Shown in pieces: positions 16,978 through 26,500 of a stretch of DNA of 64,000 nucleotides. The notes under the pieces were generated by a model that ran no database searches, was not told the origin of the DNA, and saw nothing but the letters and a program-made list of their open reading frames with translations. This DNA is from an uncultured Acetatifactor sp. (lineage in GTDB: Bacteria > Bacillota > Clostridia > Lachnospirales > Lachnospiraceae), in assembly GCA_910583845.1 (NCBI GenBank), contig CAJUAB010000024.1:15462-79461 (forward strand), written 5' to 3'. Numbering within the stretch: the first letter of the stretch is position 1; each line of letters starts with the position of its first letter. The position numbers and the translations under genes are program-made.

Positions 16978-17960
16978 GCAGAGAGGATCTGTTCCGGGAG
17001 ATCGGAGAGATCGACGAAACATATGTGGAAGAGGCCGGGCGGGCCGGACGAAAGCGCAGGGCGTACCGCCGGGCAGGCGGGGCGCTGGTGGCGGCGGTCA
17101 GCCTGGTGTTCTGCGTGGGAGTGGGATATATGACAGTGCTCTTTACCCAGCGGGGGGCGGATACCGGCGGAAGTGCCGGAAATGCGGCGCAGGAGCAGTA
17201 TTCCATGGCGGAGGATACAAATGTCTGTCCGGCTGGCGGCGCGTCTCCTGACGCTGTGGAAGAAGAGCGGGCGGTAGCGGAGAACGCGCCGCAGACGGCT
17301 CCAGGTGAGGAGGCATCCCCGGGGGAATGTGATGAAGAGAAGGAGGACGTTTTAAGCGCCGTGAGCAGCATGGAGCAGGACAGGGGAGGGCAGATCCAGA
17401 AACCGCAGGAGGAAGCCGGCGGTCTGCAAGAGGCGGAGAAAGCGCTGGAAGATCTGGCGCTCTCCGGAGAAAGCGAGGTGGCGCTGAACTGGGAGGCGGC
17501 CCGGACGGATGAAGCCTATGGGCGGTATGTGGATGTGCCGGTTCCGGAAGGGTATGATTTTGCCGGAGGGAGTCGGTCCACTTCTGTGATGCGCGTGACC
17601 TGGAGCAGGGGTGAGGAGGAGATATCCGTCACCTGTCGGCAGGCAGATGAAGGCGTCAGCGACTGGCTGGTGGATGTGGAGAAGCCGGAAGAGTACGATC
17701 TGGGACTCTATGCGATTCCATGGGGGGACAGTGTGCCCCTGGAATTACAGACACGGGTATTCAACGCCACTTTCCGGTCGGAGCAGATTACTTTGGAGAT
17801 CGTGGAGGCCAGGACCTGCCAGATGCAGGAGGAAGGAGACACGCCAGGAAGCCGCACGCAGATCGGGATTCTGTACAGCGACAATGTACTGGTGGAGATC
17901 ACAGGCAAAGGTCCCTCGGCGGAGGAAATCTACGCGATGATTTATAGAGAGGATTCGTGA
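16965..17960 (+). CDS. Putative anti-sigma factor, single-pass membrane protein
   Basis: 331 residues. A short cytoplasmic N-terminus rich in Arg/Lys (EAGRAGRKRRAYRRAGG) leads into one membrane helix near residues 39-60 (ALVAAVSLVFCVGVGYMTVLF). An acidic, low-complexity extracytoplasmic linker (about 65-160) follows, then a beta-rich C-terminal domain. There is no zinc-binding HxxxCxxC motif at the N-terminus, so it is not a ZAS-type anti-sigma. Its role as the partner of the upstream sigma factor is inferred from position and topology. Two in-frame ATGs exist; the first (16965) overlaps the small repeat ORF. Confidence 0.7.
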   Translation: MAKMSREDLFREIGEIDETYVEEAGRAGRKRRAYRRAGGALVAAVSLVFCVGVGYMTVLFTQRGADTGGSAGNAAQEQYSMAEDTNVCPAGGASPDAVEEERAVAENAPQTAPGEEASPGECDEEKEDVLSAVSSMEQDRGGQIQKPQEEAGGLQEAEKALEDLALSGESEVALNWEAARTDEAYGRYVDVPVPEGYDFAGGSRSTSVMRVTWSRGEEEISVTCRQADEGVSDWLVDVEKPEEYDLGLYAIPWGDSVPLELQTRVFNATFRSEQITLEIVEARTCQMQEEGDTPGSRTQIGILYSDNVLVEITGKGPSAEEIYAMIYREDS

Positions 17961-18028
17961 TCCGTTTTTTGCAAAATGAGGGACGGGCCGGGAAATTTTC
18001 TGAATTTTTATAAATGCGCAATTTCCTA

Positions 18029-18057
18029 TTTACGAGGGAGTCCTTTTTCGCTATAAT
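18029..18057 (+). promoter_or_regulatory. Promoter of carB leader transcript
   Basis: TTTACG (18029-18034), 17-bp spacer, perfect TATAAT (18052-18057). It gives a leader of about 245 nt before carB. Confidence 0.65.
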
Positions 18058-18087
18058 AGAAAAAATGAGTTGAGGCGGAGGAAGAAG

Positions 18088-18204
18088 ATGAGGGATGCTC
18101 GCATGGGGAGACAGCTGCATACTATGGCAGAGATATGCGTGGCGTTTTATTCCCTTTTTTCTATCATTGCTTCCGCTCCATATGTTGTCGTGATCAGCCA
18201 GTAG
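18088..18204 (+). CDS. Leader-type small ORF, 38 codons, upstream of carB
   Basis: ATG at 18088 follows GGCGGAGGAAGAAG, a strong ribosome binding site. The peptide begins MRDARMGRQLHTM, with Arg at positions 2, 5 and 8, and ends in a hydrophobic stretch. Its stop codon (18202-18204) lies inside the left arm of the terminator at 18196-18225. A translated ORF whose stop overlaps a terminator in the leader of a biosynthetic gene fits an attenuation leader. The ORF is visible; the regulatory role is inferred. Confidence 0.45.
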   Translation: MRDARMGRQLHTMAEICVAFYSLFSIIASAPYVVVISQ

Positions 18205-18225
18205 TTTTTGTTACTGGCTTTTCTT
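18196..18225 (+). terminator. Leader terminator/attenuator before carB
   Basis: AGCCAGTA pairs with TTACTGGCT across a T-rich loop and is followed by TTTTCTT. It lies about 85 bp before the carB start, inside the leader transcript. Confidence 0.65.
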
Positions 18226-18260
18226 ATGTACGTGCGGACACATGGAATGAGAGAATAACG

Positions 18261-18283
18261 GAATATGCGCTCCGCGCGTATTC
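18261..18283 (+). other. Hairpin just upstream of carB ribosome binding site
   Basis: GAATATGCGC and GCGCGTATTC form a 10-bp stem with a 3-nt loop, ending 15 bp before GGAGGAGG. It could modulate access to the ribosome binding site. Confidence 0.5.
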
Positions 18284-18308
18284 TGCTGTCACGAACAGGA
18301 GGAGGAAT

Positions 18309-21300
18309 ATGAGTAAGAGAACAGACATCAGAAAAGTATTGATTATCGGGTCGGGCCCCATAATCATCGGCCAGGCCTGCGAGTTTGACTATTCCGGCAC
18401 CCAGGCCTGCAAGGCCCTGCGGCAGCTGGGTTATCAGATCGTGCTGGTGAACTCCAACCCGGCCACGATTATGACTGATCCCGGCATTGCGGATGTGACA
18501 TATATAGAACCTCTGAACGTAAAGCGGCTGGAGCAGATCATTGAAAAAGAGCGCCCGGACGCCATTTTGCCCAATCTGGGAGGGCAGTCAGGTTTAAACC
18601 TCTGCTCCGAGCTGGCCAGCGCGGGTGTGCTGGATCGATACGATGTGAAAGTCATCGGCGTACAGGTGGACGCCATAGAGCGGGGGGAGGACCGCATAGA
18701 GTTCAAAAAGACCATGAATAAGCTGGGGATTGAGATGGCCCGCAGCGAGGTGGCCTACTCCGTGGAGGAGGCTCTGGCCATCGCGGATAAGCTGGGCTAT
18801 CCGGTGGTGCTGCGTCCGGCCTACACCATGGGCGGCGCAGGCGGCGGCCTGGTGTACAATGTGGAAGAGCTGCGGACCGTCTGCTCCCGGGGCTTACAGG
18901 CCTCTCTGGTGGGGCAGGTGCTGGTGGAGGAATCCATTCTGGGCTGGGAAGAGCTGGAGCTGGAAGTGGTGCGGGACGCCAAGGGCAATATGATTACCGT
19001 CTGCTTTATTGAGAACATCGATCCGCTGGGGGTACATACCGGGGACTCTTTCTGTTCCGCCCCCATGCTGACCATCTCCGGGGAATTACAGGCGCGGCTC
19101 CAGGAGCAGGCTTATAAGATCGTGAATGAGGTGGAGGTGATCGGCGGCACCAATGTGCAGTTTGCCCATGATCCCGACAGTGACCGGATCGTGGTCATCG
19201 AGATCAACCCCAGGACTTCCCGCTCCTCGGCGCTGGCCAGCAAGGCCACAGGCTTCCCCATCGCTCTGATATCCGCCATGCTGGCAGCGGGACTGACTCT
19301 GGACGAGATTCCCTGCGGCGTGTGCGGCACACTGGACAAGTATGTGCCCGGCGGGGATTATGTGGTGATCAAGTTTGCCCGGTGGGCCTTTGAAAAATTC
19401 AAGGACAGCGAGGACAAGCTGGGCACCCAGATGCGGGCCGTGGGCGAAGTCATGAGCATCGGCAAGACTTATAAGGAGGCGTTCCAGAAAGCCATCCGCA
19501 GCCTGGAGATCGGACGCTACGGCCTTGGTTTTGCCAGGGATTTCCACGACAAGAGCAAGGAGGAACTGTTAAAGCTCCTGGTATACCCCACCAGCGAGAG
19601 GCAATTTGTCATGTACGAGGCTCTCAGAAAGGGAGCTACGGTGGAAGAACTCTTTGGTCTGACCAAAATAAAACGCTATTTTATTGAGCAGATGAAAGAA
19701 TTGGTGGAGGAAGAGGAGAGCTTACTGGCCCTGAAGGGCAGTGTGCCTGAGAAGCCGGTGCTGGAGCACGCCAAAAAGAACGGTTTCGCGGACCGCTATC
19801 TGGCCATGCTGCTGGAGGTGCCGGAGGAGGAGATCCGCAGGGCCCGCGTAAGCTATGGCATCACCGAGAGCTGGGAGCCTGTACACGTTTATGGCACCGA
19901 GGACAGCGCCTACTACTATTCCACCTACAACGCGCCGGATCAGACCCTTTCTTCTGACAAAAAGAAAATCATGATCCTGGGAGGCGGTCCCAACCGCATC
20001 GGCCAGGGCATTGAGTTTGACTACTGCTGTGTACATGCGGCGTTTGCGCTTAAGGATCTGGGTTTTGAGACGATCATCGTCAACTGCAACCCGGAAACCG
20101 TATCCACGGACTACGACACTTCCGACAAGCTGTATTTTGAGCCGCTTACGCTGGAGGATGTGCTGAGTATCTATGAGAAGGAAAAACCGGTGGGCGTCAT
20201 CGCGCAGTTTGGCGGCCAGACTCCCCTGAATCTGGCGGCGGATCTGAAAAAGAACGGGGTGCGCATTCTGGGCACTTCCCCGGAAATCATCGACATGGCG
20301 GAGGACAGGGATCTGTTCCGCGGCATGATGGAGAAGCTGGAGATCCCCATGCCGGAGGCTGGTATGGCGGTGAATGTGGAGGAAGCTCTGGAGATCGCTG
20401 ACAGGATCGGTTATCCCGTCATGGTGCGCCCCTCTTATGTGCTGGGCGGCCGGGGCATGGAAGTGGTTAGCGAGCCGGAAAGCCTGAAACAATATATGGC
20501 GGCGGCGGTGGGTGTGACTCCGGACCGTCCCATCCTGATCGACCGGTTCCTGCGCCACGCCACCGAGTGTGAGGCGGATGCCATAGCGGACGGCAGACAT
20601 GCCTATGTGCCCGCGGTGATGGAGCATATCGAGCTGGCGGGTGTGCATTCCGGCGACTCGGCCTGTATCCTGCCCTCCAAAAATATTCCCCGGGAGCTGG
20701 TGGCCACCATCAGGGATTACACCCGCAGGATTGCCGAGGAGATGGGGGTCTGCGGTCTGATGAATATGCAGTATGCCATTGAAAACGGCAAAGTGTATGT
20801 GCTGGAAGCCAATCCCAGAGCGTCCCGCACGGTGCCTCTGGTGTCCAAGGTCTGCGGCGTACAGATGGTGCGGCTGGCCACACAGATCATGACCCGGGAA
20901 CTGACGGGCCTGCCCTCCCCCATCGAGGGAATGAAGGAGGTAAAACCTGTATATTACGGAGTAAAGGAAGCGGTGTTTCCCTTCAACATGTTCCAGGAAG
21001 TAGACCCGGTGCTGGGACCCGAGATGCGTTCCACCGGGGAAGTGCTGGGACTGGCCACCAATGTGGGAGAGGCGTTCTTCAAGGCCCAGGAGGCCACTCA
21101 GACCAAGCTGCCCACTTCGGGCACAGTGCTGTTCTCCGTCAGCGGCAAGGACAAGCCGGAGGTAGTGGAGATCGCGAGGATATTCGCGGAGTGCGGCTTT
21201 AGCATAATGGCCACCGGGACCACCTATGAGCTGTTGGTGAACAGCGGCCTGGAGGCCCGGCGTGTCAACAAGATGCAGGAGGGAAGGCCCAACATTGTGG

Positions 21301-21527
21301 ACGAGGTCATGAACGGAAAGATTCAGCTGATCGTAAACACACCGGCCACCAAGGAGGAAAAGCTCTTTGACGACAGCTATATCCGCAAGACGGCCATCAA
21401 GGCCAGAGTGCCCTATATGACCACCATGGCGGCGGCCAAGGCCACAGCGGAAGGAATACGCACCGTGATCAAGGAGGGGGAGATCGGTGTGATGTCCCTG
21501 CAGGAGATTCACGGAGCGATCAAGTAA
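18309..21527 (+). CDS. carB: Carbamoyl-phosphate synthase large subunit, copy 1 (no adjacent small subunit)
   Basis: 1072 residues with the duplicated ATP-grasp halves: first half VLIIGSGPIIIGQACEFDY and INPRTSRSSALASKATG, second half MILGGGPNRIGQGIEFDY and ANPRASRTVPLVSKV. A C-terminal MGS-like allosteric domain begins near residue 935 (TSGTVLFSVSGKDKPEVVE). It makes carbamoyl phosphate from bicarbonate, ammonia or glutamine nitrogen, and ATP for arginine and pyrimidine synthesis. I chose the ATG at 18309 behind GGAGGAGG; a longer frame from 18135 would overlap the terminator and leader. A second carB lies 2 kb downstream with carA; having two suggests pathway-specific regulation. Confidence 0.95.
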   Translation: MSKRTDIRKVLIIGSGPIIIGQACEFDYSGTQACKALRQLGYQIVLVNSNPATIMTDPGIADVTYIEPLNVKRLEQIIEKERPDAILPNLGGQSGLNLCSELASAGVLDRYDVKVIGVQVDAIERGEDRIEFKKTMNKLGIEMARSEVAYSVEEALAIADKLGYPVVLRPAYTMGGAGGGLVYNVEELRTVCSRGLQASLVGQVLVEESILGWEELELEVVRDAKGNMITVCFIENIDPLGVHTGDSFCSAPMLTISGELQARLQEQAYKIVNEVEVIGGTNVQFAHDPDSDRIVVIEINPRTSRSSALASKATGFPIALISAMLAAGLTLDEIPCGVCGTLDKYVPGGDYVVIKFARWAFEKFKDSEDKLGTQMRAVGEVMSIGKTYKEAFQKAIRSLEIGRYGLGFARDFHDKSKEELLKLLVYPTSERQFVMYEALRKGATVEELFGLTKIKRYFIEQMKELVEEEESLLALKGSVPEKPVLEHAKKNGFADRYLAMLLEVPEEEIRRARVSYGITESWEPVHVYGTEDSAYYYSTYNAPDQTLSSDKKKIMILGGGPNRIGQGIEFDYCCVHAAFALKDLGFETIIVNCNPETVSTDYDTSDKLYFEPLTLEDVLSIYEKEKPVGVIAQFGGQTPLNLAADLKKNGVRILGTSPEIIDMAEDRDLFRGMMEKLEIPMPEAGMAVNVEEALEIADRIGYPVMVRPSYVLGGRGMEVVSEPESLKQYMAAAVGVTPDRPILIDRFLRHATECEADAIADGRHAYVPAVMEHIELAGVHSGDSACILPSKNIPRELVATIRDYTRRIAEEMGVCGLMNMQYAIENGKVYVLEANPRASRTVPLVSKVCGVQMVRLATQIMTRELTGLPSPIEGMKEVKPVYYGVKEAVFPFNMFQEVDPVLGPEMRSTGEVLGLATNVGEAFFKAQEATQTKLPTSGTVLFSVSGKDKPEVVEIARIFAECGFSIMATGTTYELLVNSGLEARRVNKMQEGRPNIVDEVMNGKIQLIVNTPATKEEKLFDDSYIRKTAIKARVPYMTTMAAAKATAEGIRTVIKEGEIGVMSLQEIHGAIK

Positions 21528-21544
21528 CAGACTGAAATAGACAT

Positions 21545-21595
21545 GGAATTGCCATGGGAGTCCGGCAAAGGCGCCGGAGACTTCCGTGGCAATTA
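21545..21595 (+). other. Long hairpin after carB copy 1
   Basis: AATTGCCATGG...CCGGC pairs with GCCGG...CCGTGGCAATT (about 20 bp with two interruptions). There is no T tract, so it is a processing or stability element or a weak terminator. Confidence 0.5.
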
Positions 21596-21758
21596 TGCTG
21601 TGGAATATGAGAGAAAAACTTTGAACAGTTTGCGGCAAAGCTCCAGAGCGATACGGAAAACAGGAAAAGAAGAGAACTGCCCGGCTCCGCCGGATGATTG
21701 CCGGAAGGGGTGACGGAGGCGGATGCAGAAAGGGCCGGGAATGAGGAGGAGATCAACC

Positions 21759-22289
21759 GTGTACATTATTAACAGGGATTTGTGCGTTAGAAATGCGGAA
21801 ATGGAGGACTGCGCGCAGCTTGCGAAATGGTGGAATGACGGCAGCGTTATGGCACATGCCGGATTCCCTCAGGGGCTGGGCACAACGGCTGAGAAGATAC
21901 AGGAGCAGATCGGAACGGACAGTGACGATACAAAGCGCCGCCTGATCATTGCGTATAGGGGTGTGGCCATCGGTGAAATGAGTTATTATAATCTGGGAAA
22001 CCATACCGCGGAGATTGGCATAAAAATCTGTGAAACAGAGTATCAGGATAAGGGCCTGGGCAGAGTCCTGTTAAGTATGCTTATAAAGGAACTGTTTTCC
22101 AGGGATTATGAGCGGATTGTTCTGGATACAAACCTGAAAAATACGAGAGCGCAGCATGTCTATGAGACTCTGGGGTTTAAGAAGGTCAGAATCAGGGAGA
22201 ACTCCTGGAAAAATCAGGTGGGCGAGGTCCAGTCATCGGTGGATTATGAACTGGTCCGGGATGGCTTTGTGGACCGGTGGGCCCTGTGA
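21759..22289 (+). CDS. GNAT family N-acetyltransferase
   Basis: 176 residues with the RimJ/RimL-like GNAT layout: LCVRNAEMEDCAQLAKWW at the N-terminus, acetyl-CoA loop YQDKGLGRVLLSMLI and C-terminal NTRAQHVYETLGFKKV. The GTG at 21759 is preceded by AGGAGGAGA at 7 bp and is the best start; the ATG at 21723 is a weaker alternative. The substrate is unknown. It lies between the two CPS blocks. Confidence 0.88.
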   Translation: MYIINRDLCVRNAEMEDCAQLAKWWNDGSVMAHAGFPQGLGTTAEKIQEQIGTDSDDTKRRLIIAYRGVAIGEMSYYNLGNHTAEIGIKICETEYQDKGLGRVLLSMLIKELFSRDYERIVLDTNLKNTRAQHVYETLGFKKVRIRENSWKNQVGEVQSSVDYELVRDGFVDRWAL

Positions 22290-22321
22290 AGAGCCCGGGG
22301 ACACCCTGGTTCTCTGCTTTG

Positions 22322-22355
22322 GAGCATTTTTCAAACACGCTCCAGGCGCAGGGGG
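22322..22355 (+). repeat. Dispersed intergenic repeat copy R2 (upstream of carA)
   Basis: GCATTTTTCAAACACGCTCC at 22324-22343, followed by AGGCGCAGGGGG, matches the core of the repeat family. It ends about 40 bp before the carA start. GGAGC and GCTCC flank it as a short stem. Confidence 0.65.
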
Positions 22356-22392
22356 AATTTTTGTTGCGGGTCATAAATAAGGAGGATGCGGA

Positions 22393-23592
22393 ATGAAGGC
22401 ATACTTAATTTTGGAAGACGGTACCATATTGGAAGGAACCCATATCGGCGCGGAGCGGGAAGTGATCAGCGAGATCGTGTTCAACACGTCCATGGCGGGA
22501 TATCTGGAGGTGCTCACTGATCCTTCCTACGCCGGACAGGCGGTGTGCATGACCTATCCCCTGATCGGCAATTACGGTATATGCCGGGAGGATATGGAAT
22601 CGGGGAGAGCCTGGCCCGACGGCTTGATCGTCCGGGAGCTGTCCCGGATTCCCAGCAATTTCCGCTGTGACTTGACCATACAGGAATTTCTGACGGAAAA
22701 CAATATTCCCGGAATCGCCGGGATCGACACCCGGGCGCTGACCAGGATTCTGCGGGAAAGAGGCACCATGAACGGCATGATCACCACCAGGCGGTATGAA
22801 AACCTTGGGGAGCTTTTGCCCAAACTTCGCGGCTATACCACGGGCCGGGTGGTGGAGAAGGTGAGCTGCGGGCGGCCCTATGAGGTGCGGGGAAGCCGCG
22901 CGCTGGGGGACAACGGCGCGGTTACCGGCAGCGCCCGCTTTGACGGGGCAGCTTACGCAAGGGGAGAGAGGGAGAAGCGTCCGTCTCTGGTGAGGGAGTT
23001 AAACGGACAGGGGCTTAAAGTGGCGCTGATGGATTTTGGTGCCAAGAAAAATATCGCCTGTTCCCTGGCGGCCAGGGGCTGTGATGTCACAGTCTATCCG
23101 GCTATGACATCCGCGGAGGAGCTTCTGCGCTCCGGAGCGGACGGCATTATGCTCAGTAACGGTCCCGGAGATCCCAAGGAGTGCACATCCATCATCCGGG
23201 AGCTTGAAAAGCTGTACGCCTCGGACCTGCCCATTTTTGCCATCTGCCTGGGGCATCAGCTCATGGCCCTGGCCACCGGCGCGGACACCTACAAGATGAA
23301 GTACGGTCATCGGGGCGGCAACCATCCGGTGAAGGATCTGGCCACCGGCAGGGTATATATCTCCTCCCAGAATCACGGCTATGTGGTGGATACAGCACAT
23401 CTGGACCCGGCGGTGGCAGTGCCGGCCTTCGTGAATGTCAATGACGGCACCAACGAGGGACTTTGCTACACGGGCAAGAATATTTTCACGGTGCAGTTTC
23501 ACCCGGAGGCCTGCTGTGGCCCGCAGGATTCCGGCTATCTGTTTGACCGCTTTATAGAGATGATGAGAGAGGGGGAGAGGAAAAATGCCTAA
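22393..23592 (+). CDS. carA: Carbamoyl-phosphate synthase small subunit
   Basis: 399 residues. The N-terminal CPSase domain (ILEDGTILEG, FNTSMAGYLEVLTDPSY) and the C-terminal class I glutamine amidotransferase domain are complete, with nucleophile Cys in FAICLGHQLM and the His/Glu pair in QFHPEA. It releases ammonia from glutamine for the large subunit. Compared with typical CarA it has an extra Gly/Arg-rich stretch of about 20 residues between the domains (near residues 165-190). The start has AAGGAGG upstream. It overlaps the downstream carB by 8 bp, so the two are co-translated. Confidence 0.96.
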   Translation: MKAYLILEDGTILEGTHIGAEREVISEIVFNTSMAGYLEVLTDPSYAGQAVCMTYPLIGNYGICREDMESGRAWPDGLIVRELSRIPSNFRCDLTIQEFLTENNIPGIAGIDTRALTRILRERGTMNGMITTRRYENLGELLPKLRGYTTGRVVEKVSCGRPYEVRGSRALGDNGAVTGSARFDGAAYARGEREKRPSLVRELNGQGLKVALMDFGAKKNIACSLAARGCDVTVYPAMTSAEELLRSGADGIMLSNGPGDPKECTSIIRELEKLYASDLPIFAICLGHQLMALATGADTYKMKYGHRGGNHPVKDLATGRVYISSQNHGYVVDTAHLDPAVAVPAFVNVNDGTNEGLCYTGKNIFTVQFHPEACCGPQDSGYLFDRFIEMMREGERKNA

Positions 23593-26500
23593 GAATCCCA
23601 ATGTAAGACGTGTCATGGTGATCGGGTCCGGCCCCATCGTCATCGGCCAGGCGGCGGAGTTCGACTATGCGGGCACCCAGGCCTGCCGTTCCCTGAAGGA
23701 GGAGGGAGTGGAGGTCATACTGGTCAACTCCAATCCAGCCACCATCATGACGGACAAGGACATTGCCGACAAAGTATATATTGAACCTCTGACTGTGAAA
23801 GTGCTGGAGCAGATTATCGAGAAGGAGAAGCCTGACAGTATCCTGCCCACATTGGGCGGCCAGGCGGGGCTGAATCTGGGCATGGAGCTGGAGGAATCCG
23901 GATTTCTGGCCTCCCACGGGGTAAAGCTGCTGGGCACCACTGCCGCCACCATCCGCAACGCGGAGGGACGGCAGGAATTCAAAGACCTGATGGAGCGCAT
24001 CGGGGAGCCCTGCGCCGCCTCCCTGGTGGTGGAGACGGTACAGGACGGCATTGATTTTACCAATACCATCGGCTATCCGGTGGTCCTGCGCCCTGCCTAT
24101 ACGCTGGGCGGCTCCGGCGGCGGCATCGCCCACAACCAGGTGGAACTGGAGGAGATACTGGAGAACGGTCTGCGTCTGTCCCGGGTGGGGCAGGTGCTGG
24201 TGGAGCGCTGTATCGCAGGCTGGAAAGAGATCGAGTACGAGGTCATGCGGGACGGCGCGGGCAACTGCATCACCGTCTGTAACATGGAAAATATCGACCC
24301 GGTGGGCGTACACACGGGGGACAGCATCGTAGTGGCTCCCTCTCAGACCCTCAGCGACAAGGAATACCAGATGCTGCGCAGTTCGGCGCTGCACATCATT
24401 GACGAGCTTCAGATCACTGGCGGCTGCAATGTGCAGTTTGCGCTGCATCCCACCAGTTTTGAATACTGCGTCATCGAGGTCAATCCCAGGGTGAGCCGTT
24501 CCTCCGCGCTGGCCTCCAAGGCCACAGGATATCCCATCGCCAAGGTGGCGGCCAAGATCGCGCTGGGCTATACCCTGGACGAGATCAAAAACGCCATCAC
24601 GGGTAAGACCTATGCCAGCTTTGAACCGACACTGGATTACTGCGTGGTGAAGATCCCTAGGCTTCCCTTTGACAAATTTATCACGGCAAAACGCACACTG
24701 ACCACACAGATGAAGGCCACCGGCGAGGTCATGAGCATCTGCAACAATTTCGAGGGCGCGCTGATGAAGGCCATCCGCTCCCTGGAGCAGCATGTGGACT
24801 GTCTGCGGAGCTATGATTTTACGGCGCTGTCCAGGGAGGAGCTGCTGGAGCGCCTGGCCGTGGTGGATGACCAGCGGATCTTTGTGATCGCCCAGGCGCT
24901 GCGAAAGGGGATTGACTATCAGACGATACATGAAATCACAAAGATCGACATATGGTTTATCGACAAGATTGCCGTCCTGGTGGAGATGGAGCAGGCTCTG
25001 GAAGAGACACAGATGGAGGAGCAGGCACAGCCGCAACGGGCGGTGCCAGAGCATGAATCCGGGCTGACACAGGGTACAAGGCCAAAACAGGAGCCCCGGC
25101 AGCCGCATCCGTACCGGGAACTGACAGTGGAACTGCTGCGGGAGGCCAAGCGGCTGGAGTTCCCCGACCAGGTGATCGCCCGGCTCACCGGCAGGAGCGA
25201 GGCCCAGATCAGGCAGATGCGTTATGACAACGGGATAGAGGCGGTCTACAAGATGGTGGACACCTGTGCGGCGGAGTTTGCGGCGGCTACGCCCTACTAT
25301 TACTCCGTATTTGGCGGCGAGAACGAGGCCGTGGGCGATAAAGGCCGCAAAAAGGTGCTGGTGCTGGGCTCCGGCCCCATCCGCATCGGGCAGGGCATCG
25401 AGTTTGACTACTGCTCCGTTCACGCTACCTGGGCTTTCTCCCGGGCGGACTACGAGACCATCATTGTCAACAATAACCCGGAGACGGTCAGCACGGATTT
25501 TGACATTGCGGACAAGCTGTATTTTGAGCCGTTGACGGCCGAGGACGTGGAATCCATCGTGAGGCTGGAGAAACCCGACGGGGCCGTGGTGCAGTTTGGC
25601 GGCCAGACCGCCATCAAGCTCACGGAGAGCCTGATGAAAATGGGCGTCCCCATCCTGGGAACCCAGGCGGAGGATGTGGACGCGGCGGAGGACCGGGAAC
25701 TGTTTGACAAGATCCTGGAGGAGACGGGAATCCCCCGGGCAGCGGGGGGAACGGTGTATACCGCCCAGGAGGCCAAAGAGGTGGCCAACCGCCTGGGATA
25801 CCCGGTGCTGGTGCGCCCCTCCTATGTGCTGGGAGGCCAGGGGATGCAGATCGCCATCTCCGATCAGGAGATAGAGGAGTTTATGGAGATCATCAATCGG
25901 ATTGCCCAGGATCATCCCATTCTGGTGGACAAATATCTGCAGGGCAAGGAGATTGAGGTGGACGCGGTGTGCGACGGCACGGATATTCTGATTCCGGGCA
26001 TTATGGAACATATTGAGCGGACGGGCGTACACTCCGGAGACAGCATCTCTGTGTACCCGGCCCACACCATCGGCAGGCTGGTGAAGGACAGGATTGCGGA
26101 ATACACACGCAGACTGGCCAGGGCGCTTCATGTAAAAGGGCTGATCAATATTCAGTTTATCGCCATTGGAGAGGACGTGTATGTGATTGAGGTGAATCCC
26201 CGTTCCTCCCGCACGGTGCCCTATATCAGCAAAGTGACAGGGATTCCCATCGTGGACCTGGCCACGGAAGTGATTCTGGGCAGGACGATCCGGGAACTGG
26301 GATACAAGCCGGGGCTGCAGCCGGAGGCGGACTATTACGCTATCAAGATGCCCGTGTTTTCCAATGAAAAGATCCGGGGGGCGGAGATCAGCCTGGGGCC
26401 GGAGATGAAATCCACAGGCGAATGCCTGGGGGTGGCGCAGGAGTTTCACGAGGCGCTGTATAAGGCGTTTCTGGGAGCCGGAGTGGATTTGCCCAGACAT

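Noticed and set aside
18135..18308. N-terminal extension of carB copy 1
   Set aside because: It would be translated through the leader terminator and has no match to CarB N-termini. The ATG at 18309 has GGAGGAGG.
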